64,000 bases of DNA, taken from the NCBI GenBank assembly GCA_037043235.1, contig JAWRVZ010000629.1, positions 1 to 64,000 of the forward strand, given 5' to 3'. The notes under the pieces are model-generated. The model had not been told where the DNA came from and did no database searches. It saw only the letters and a program-made list of their open reading frames with translations. The position numbers and the translations under genes are program-made. Source of the stretch: Rhodeus uyekii (lineage: Eukaryota; Chordata; Actinopteri; Cypriniformes; Acheilognathidae). Shown piece after piece: positions 58,690 to 64,000 of the stretch; within the stretch, counting starts at the first letter, position 1, and each line of letters starts with the position of its first letter.

Positions 58690-60629
58690 AAATATAGCTG
58701 CAAGCAGCCATGACGGGGCCAAGCACAAAGAAGGCATTAAATGTCATGCCGACATGGCTGGCAGCATCAGACCAACGGCAGGAAGCATCTAAAGACATTT
58801 CAATATGACTTCAGTCTAAATGGCTGAAAAATCATCAATACGGTCTTTAGTAATTCGATTTAACGGTTTATCACGTTTGACCAACAGGCAGCGCTGTAAC
58901 CAAACTGATGTGTCAAATCACGTGGTTTATCCAGATTGAGGTGACAATGACACATGCATAGTTTGGTGTCAATAGGGTAAAGCATTGCTGACATCCAGCT
59001 TTAAAGTCATGTGTTTGTTAAGCATAGCATTTCATGACAAAATTCTAAATAGCTGACACTGAAAATGGCCGATATGGGAAAATTTGGTATCGCAGGACTC
59101 GGCATGATGCACTGAATCTAAAGACAGCAGTTTCATGATTTTTGGACAAAGCGTTCAGGAGTTATAATAAAAAATGTCAGTATTTTATATCTCCTGACCA
59201 CTAGGGGGCAGAGCGCCAAAACTCTGCAGGTAGCCTCAGATCATGATTGACATGACACACAGAAAGTTTGGTCAGAATACGCTAATGCGTTGCGGAGATA
59301 TAGCCTCGCTTTATTTGGTGGCCATTTGGTCAAATTCGTTCGCAATTTTATCGAAACCTGTTTGACGAATCAACTTTATTTTAATAACTTTTTGTCAGCA
59401 TGGTCTGAAGATGTTATGATTCAATTTTGGTGAAATTTGGACAAACGGTGTGGGAGGAGTTCGAAAAAGTAGGTTTTTAAAGAAAAACAACATGGCGGAC
59501 AGGAAGTTTGGCCGACTATGACAAATTTGGTATCTGTGTTCTCGGCTTGACCCAAGGAACGTATAAAGACAATTTGTTTCACCATAGGTTAAGGTTTTCA
59601 AAAGTTATTAGCATTTTTGTAAATTTGGTTTTAACTTTTGACCACAAGGTGGCGTTGTCTCGAAACTTTTTGTGTTGTATCAGGCCCAGGTGCCGAAGAC
59701 ACATATCAAGTTTCGTAACGATACGTCAATGCATTTGTTAAATATACCAATTTACGACAAAATTCAAAATGGCCGACCCTCAAAATGGCCGATATGGGAA
59801 AATTTTGTATCGCACGACTCGGCATGATGCCCTGAATCTAACGAGACCAGTTTTATGATTTTTGGTCGAAGCGTTCAGAAGTTATAAGAAAATATTTCAC
59901 TTTTTCATATCTCCAGACCACTAGGGGGCAGAGCGCCAAATCTCTGCAAGTAGCCTCAGACCATCATTGCCATAACACACACCAAGTTTGGTCAGAATAT
60001 GCTAATGCGCTGCAAAGATATAGCCTCGCTTTCATTTCTGCGGCCATTTTGTCGAATTCTTTTGCAAGTTATTCGTAAACGGTTTGACGAATCAACTTTC
60101 TTTTAATAACTTTTTGTCAGAATGGTCTGGAGATGATGTGGTTCAATTTTCGTGAAAATCGGACAAACGGCCTAGGAGGAGTTCAAAAAAGTTGGTTTTT
60201 CGTAAAATTCAAAATGGCGGGAAAATTTTCATGACGGAAAATGACGTCATAGGGTGCAATCGAATCGTCTTGAGCCAAGGAATCAGTGGACGAAATAATT
60301 TTGTTTCTAGGACATACGGTTCAAGAGTTATTTACGTAAACGTGAGTGCAACTTTGGACAGTTGGTGGCGCTAGAGACATTGAGTTAGAGACTTCAAATT
60401 AGCTATGGTCAATGATTGGCTTGTCCTCTTTCAGTGTGCCAATTTTCATCATTTTCCCGCAAACGGTTCTATGGGCTGCCATAGACTTCCATGGCGGAAG
60501 AAGTAAGAATAATAATAATAAAGAACCGGAACAGAAACAATAGGTGCCTTCGCACCTTCGGTGCTTGGCCCCTAATAAGAACGAGAACGATTACAATAGG
60601 TGCCTCCGCACCTTCGGTGCTTGGCCCCT
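58690..60629 (+). repeat. Unit 34, L class, 1940 bp
   Basis: Same subtype as unit 33. C-type motifs at 59198 and 59918. Two minisatellite copies, about 60516-60572 and 60573-60628. Confidence 0.92.
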
Positions 60630-61744
60630 AAATATAGCTGCTAGCAGCCATCACGGGGCCAAGCGCAAGGAGGGCATTAAATGTCATGCCGACATGGCTG
60701 GCATCATCAGACCAACGGCAGTAAGAATCTAAAGACACTTCAATATGACTTAAGTCTAAATGGCTGAAAAATCAACAATACGGTCTTTAGTAATTCGATT
60801 TAATGATTTATCACGTTCAACCAACAGGCAGCGCTGTAACCAAATTGTAGTGTCAATTCATGTGGTACATTGAGAGTGTGGTGACATTGACACATGCAAA
60901 GTTTGCTTTCAATTGGGTAAACCATTGCTGACAGAGCACTAAAGTCATGTGTTTGTTAAACATAGCATCTTATAAGAAAAATCGAAATGGCAGACGCTCA
61001 AAATGGCCGATATGGGAAAATTTGGTATCACAGGACTCGGCATGACCCACTGGATCTAAAGAGACCAGTTTCATGATTTTTGGCCAAAGGGTTCAGAAGT
61101 TATAAGCAAAAAAGTCAGTTTTTTATTATCTCCTGACCACTAGGGGGCAGAGCGCCAAAACTCTGCAGGTAGCCTCAGACCATGATTGACATAATACACA
61201 CCTAGTTTGGTCAGAAAAGGCTAATGCCTTGCGGAGATAAAGCCTCACTTTCATTTTGGCGACTTTTACCTCAGATTCTTTCGCGAGTTATTCGTAAACG
61301 GTTTGGCGAGTCAACTTTCTTTATATATCGTTTTGTCCACATTGTCTGGAGATGATATGGTTCAATTTTCGTGAACATCGGACAAACGGCCTAGGAGGAG
61401 TTCGAAAAAGTAGGTTTTTCATAAAATTCAAAATGGCGGGAAAATTTTCATGACGGAAAATGACGTCATAGGGTGCAATCGAATCGTCTTGAGCCAAGGA
61501 ATCAGTGGACGAAAGAATTTTGTTTCTAGGACATACGGTTCAAAAGTTATTTACGTAAACGTGAGTGCAACTTTGGACAGTTGGTGGCGCTATAGAGATT
61601 GAGTTAGAGACTTCAATTTTGCTATGGTCAAAGATTGGACTGTCCTTTATGAGTGTGCCAACTTTTTTTCATTTTCCCGCTTACGGTTCTATGGGCTGTC
61701 ATAGACTTCAATGGCAGAAGAAGAAGAATAATAATAATAATAAT
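60630..61744 (+). repeat. Unit 35, M class, 1115 bp
   Basis: The cleanest three-sub-repeat unit: A'-C'-D', with no B or second C. The C' motif is at 61137. It shares GCGACTTTTACCTC and TATATATCG marks with units 13 and 22, so class M is one lineage and not repeated deletion. Confidence 0.92.
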
Positions 61745-63684
61745 AAATATAGCTGCTAGCAGCCATCACGGGGCCAAGCGCAAGGAGAGCATTAAATGTC
61801 ATGCCGACATGGCTGGCATCATCAGACCAACGGCAGTAAGAATCTAAAGACATTTCAATATGACTTAAGTCTAAATGGCTGAAAAATCAACAATACGGTC
61901 TTTAGTATTTCGATTTAATGGTTTATCACATTCAATCAACAGGCAGCGCTGTAACCAAATTGTAGTGTCAATTCATGTGGTACATTGAGAGTGTGGTGAC
62001 ATTGACACATGCAAAGTTTGCTTTCAATTGGGTAAACCATTGCTGACAGAGCACTAAAGTCATGTGTTTGTTAAACATAGCATCTTATAAGAAAAATCGA
62101 AATGGCAGACGCTCAAAATGGCCGATATGGGAAAATTTGGTATCACAGGACTCGGCATGACCCACTGGATCTAAAGACAGCAGTTTCATGATTTTTAGAC
62201 AAAGCGTTCAGGAGTTATAATCAAAAATGTCAGTTTTTTAATATCTCCTGACCACTAGGGGGCAGAGCGCCAAAACTCTGCAGGTAGCCTCAGACCATGA
62301 TTGACATAACACACACCTAGTTTGGTCAGAAAACGCTAATGCGTTGCGGAGATAAAGCCTCAATTTCATTTTTGCGACCATTACGTCGGATTCTTTCGCG
62401 AGTTATTCGTAAACGGTTTGACATATCAACTTTCTTTGGATAACTTTTTGTTATGATGGTCTGGAGATGATGTGGTTTAATTTTGGTGAAAATTGGACAA
62501 ACGGTCTGGGAGGAGTTCGAAAAAGTAGGTTTTTAAAGAAAAACAACATGGTGGACAAGAAGTTTGGCCGACTATGACAAATTTGGTATCTGTGTTCTCG
62601 GTTTGACCCAAGGAACGTATAAAGATAATTTGTTTTACCATAGGTTAACGCACTCAAAAGTTATTAGCATATTTGTAAATTTGGTTATAATTTTTGACCA
62701 CAAGGGGGTGCTGCCTCGAAACTTTTTGAGTCGTATCAAGGTTAGGTGCCGAAGACACATATTGAGTTTCGTAACGATACGCCAATATCTTTGTTAAATA
62801 TAGCAATTTATGACAATATTAAAAATGGCCGACGCTCAAAATGGCCGATATGGGAAAATTTGGTATCACACGACTCGGCATGATGCACTGAATCTAAAGA
62901 GACCAGTTTTATTATTTTTGGCCAAAGCGTTCAGAAGTTATAAGCAAATATTTAACTTTTTCATATCTCCTGACCACTAGGGGGCACAGCGCCAAAACTC
63001 TGCAGGTAGCCTCAGATCATGATTGACATAACACACACCTAGTTTGGTCAGAAAACGCTAATGCGTTGCGGAGATAAAGCCTCAACTTCATTTTTGCGAC
63101 CATTACGTTGGATTCTTTCGCGAGTTATTCGTAAACGGTTTGACATATCAACTTTCTTTGGATAACTTTTTGTCCACATGGTCTGGAGATGATGTGGTTC
63201 AATTTTCGTTGAAATCGGAAAAACGGCCTAGGAGGAGTTCGAAAAAGTAGGTTTTTCATAAAATTCAAAATGGCGGGAAAAATTTCATGACGGAAAATGA
63301 CGTCATAGGGTGCAATCGAATCGTCTTGAGCCAAGGAATCAGTGGACATAAGAATTTTGTTTCTAGGTCATACGGTTCAAAAGTTATTAGCATAAACGTT
63401 AGTTCAACTTTGGACAGTTGGTGGCGCTAGAGATATTGAGTTAGAGACTTCAAATTTGTTATGGTCAATGATTGGACTGTCTTTAATGAGTGTGCCAACT
63501 TTTTTTCATTTTCCCGCTTACGGTTCTATGGGATGTCATAGACTCCCATGGCGGAAGAAGATGAAGAATAATAATAAGAACCGGAACAGAAACAATAGGT
63601 GCCTTCGCACCTTCGGTGCTTGGCCCCTAATAAGAACCGGAACAAAAACAATAGGTGCCTCCGCACCTTCGGTGCTTGGCCCCT
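61745..63684 (+). repeat. Unit 36, L class, 1940 bp
   Basis: Closest relative is unit 7. C-type motifs at 62252 and 62974. Two minisatellite copies of the ACCGGAAC type at 63572-63627 and 63628-63683. Confidence 0.92.
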
Positions 63685-64000
63685 AAATATAGCTGCTAGC
63701 AGCCATCACGGGGCCAAGCGCAAGGAGGGCATTAAATGTCATGCCGACATGGCTGGCATCATCAGACCAACGGCAGTAAGAATCTAAAGACATTTCAATA
63801 TGCCTTAAGTCTAAATGGCTGAAAAATCAACAATACGGTCTTTAGTAATTCGATTTAATGGTTTATCACATTCAACCAACAGGCAGCGCTGTAACCAAAT
63901 TGTAGTGTCAATTCATGTGGTACATTGAGAGTGTGGTGACATTGACACATGCAAAGTTTGCTTTCAATTGTGTAAACCATTGCTGACAGAGCACTAAAGT
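63685..64000 (+). repeat. Unit 37, L class start, cut by window end
   Basis: First 316 bp of an L unit, through motif A' and the AAAGTTTGC stretch. The array continues past the window. Confidence 0.9.

Larger units (their letters stand above)
1..64000 (+). repeat. Family-1 macrosatellite array (37 units, head to tail), interrupted once
   Basis: Thirty-seven units of about 0.9-2.1 kb follow one another in the same orientation. Only bases 47460-53603 (family 2) interrupt them. The first and last units are cut by the window, so the array is longer than 64 kb. Units differ by substitutions, small indels, minisatellite copy number and whole sub-repeat gain or loss. No unit holds a long reading frame; short frames recur only because the repeat recurs, and indels often break them. 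The spread of near-identical copies implies recent homogenisation. The element class is inferred to be non-autonomous and possibly Helentron-like. Confidence 0.95.

Noticed and set aside
1..64000. Centromeric satellite
   Set aside because: Units are long and complex and come in several classes with transposon-like ends. Nothing in the sequence alone ties the array to a centromere.

Overview
This window is eukaryotic, almost entirely non-coding repeat DNA. I found no gene that I can support: no conserved protein domain, no rRNA or tRNA, and no CRISPR. It is most likely from a teleost fish, possibly a cypriniform. That is inferred from the repeat types (tandem units ending in GGTGCTTGGCCCC next to TAA tracts, and a GTTGCTAGG minisatellite), which resemble fish repeats I remember; I could not run a search.

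Layout. Bases 1-47459 and 53604-64000 form one head-to-tail array of 37 family-1 units, all in the same orientation and running off both window ends. Each unit opens with AAATATAGCTGCAAGCAGC (or a close variant) and closes with a GAA/TAA microsatellite, often followed by one to four copies of a 56-bp minisatellite. Three size classes exist: S (about 1.5 kb, sub-repeats A-B-C-D), L (about 1.85 kb, A'-C'-B'-C''-D') and M (about 1.1 kb, A'-C'-D'). Bases 47460-53603 are a second repeat family (family 2). It sits in the terminal TAA tract of unit 30 and is made of a duplicated two-block segment (2a+2b, 2c+2d) plus two short end blocks (2e, 2f), with a GTTGCTAGG minisatellite and 15-bp palindromes.

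Most notable points. (1) Every family-1 sub-repeat carries a motif matching the vertebrate CTCF core at a homologous position. That gives about 150 same-strand sites in 64 kb, together with a perfect CRE (TGACGTCA) in units and YY1-like CAANATGGC sites. (2) Both families share an architecture of an end hairpin, a perfect 12-bp subterminal inverted repeat and TAA joints, suggesting non-autonomous Helentron-like rolling-circle elements turned into a macrosatellite. The two families also share a 21-bp block (20 of 21 identical). (3) The array records recent unequal exchange: 1823-bp, 1875-bp and 1501-bp tandem duplications, chimeric units and near-identical units tens of kb apart. (4) Unit 5 has a patchwork interior that may be an assembly error.

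Functional statements about protein binding are motif-level inference only.
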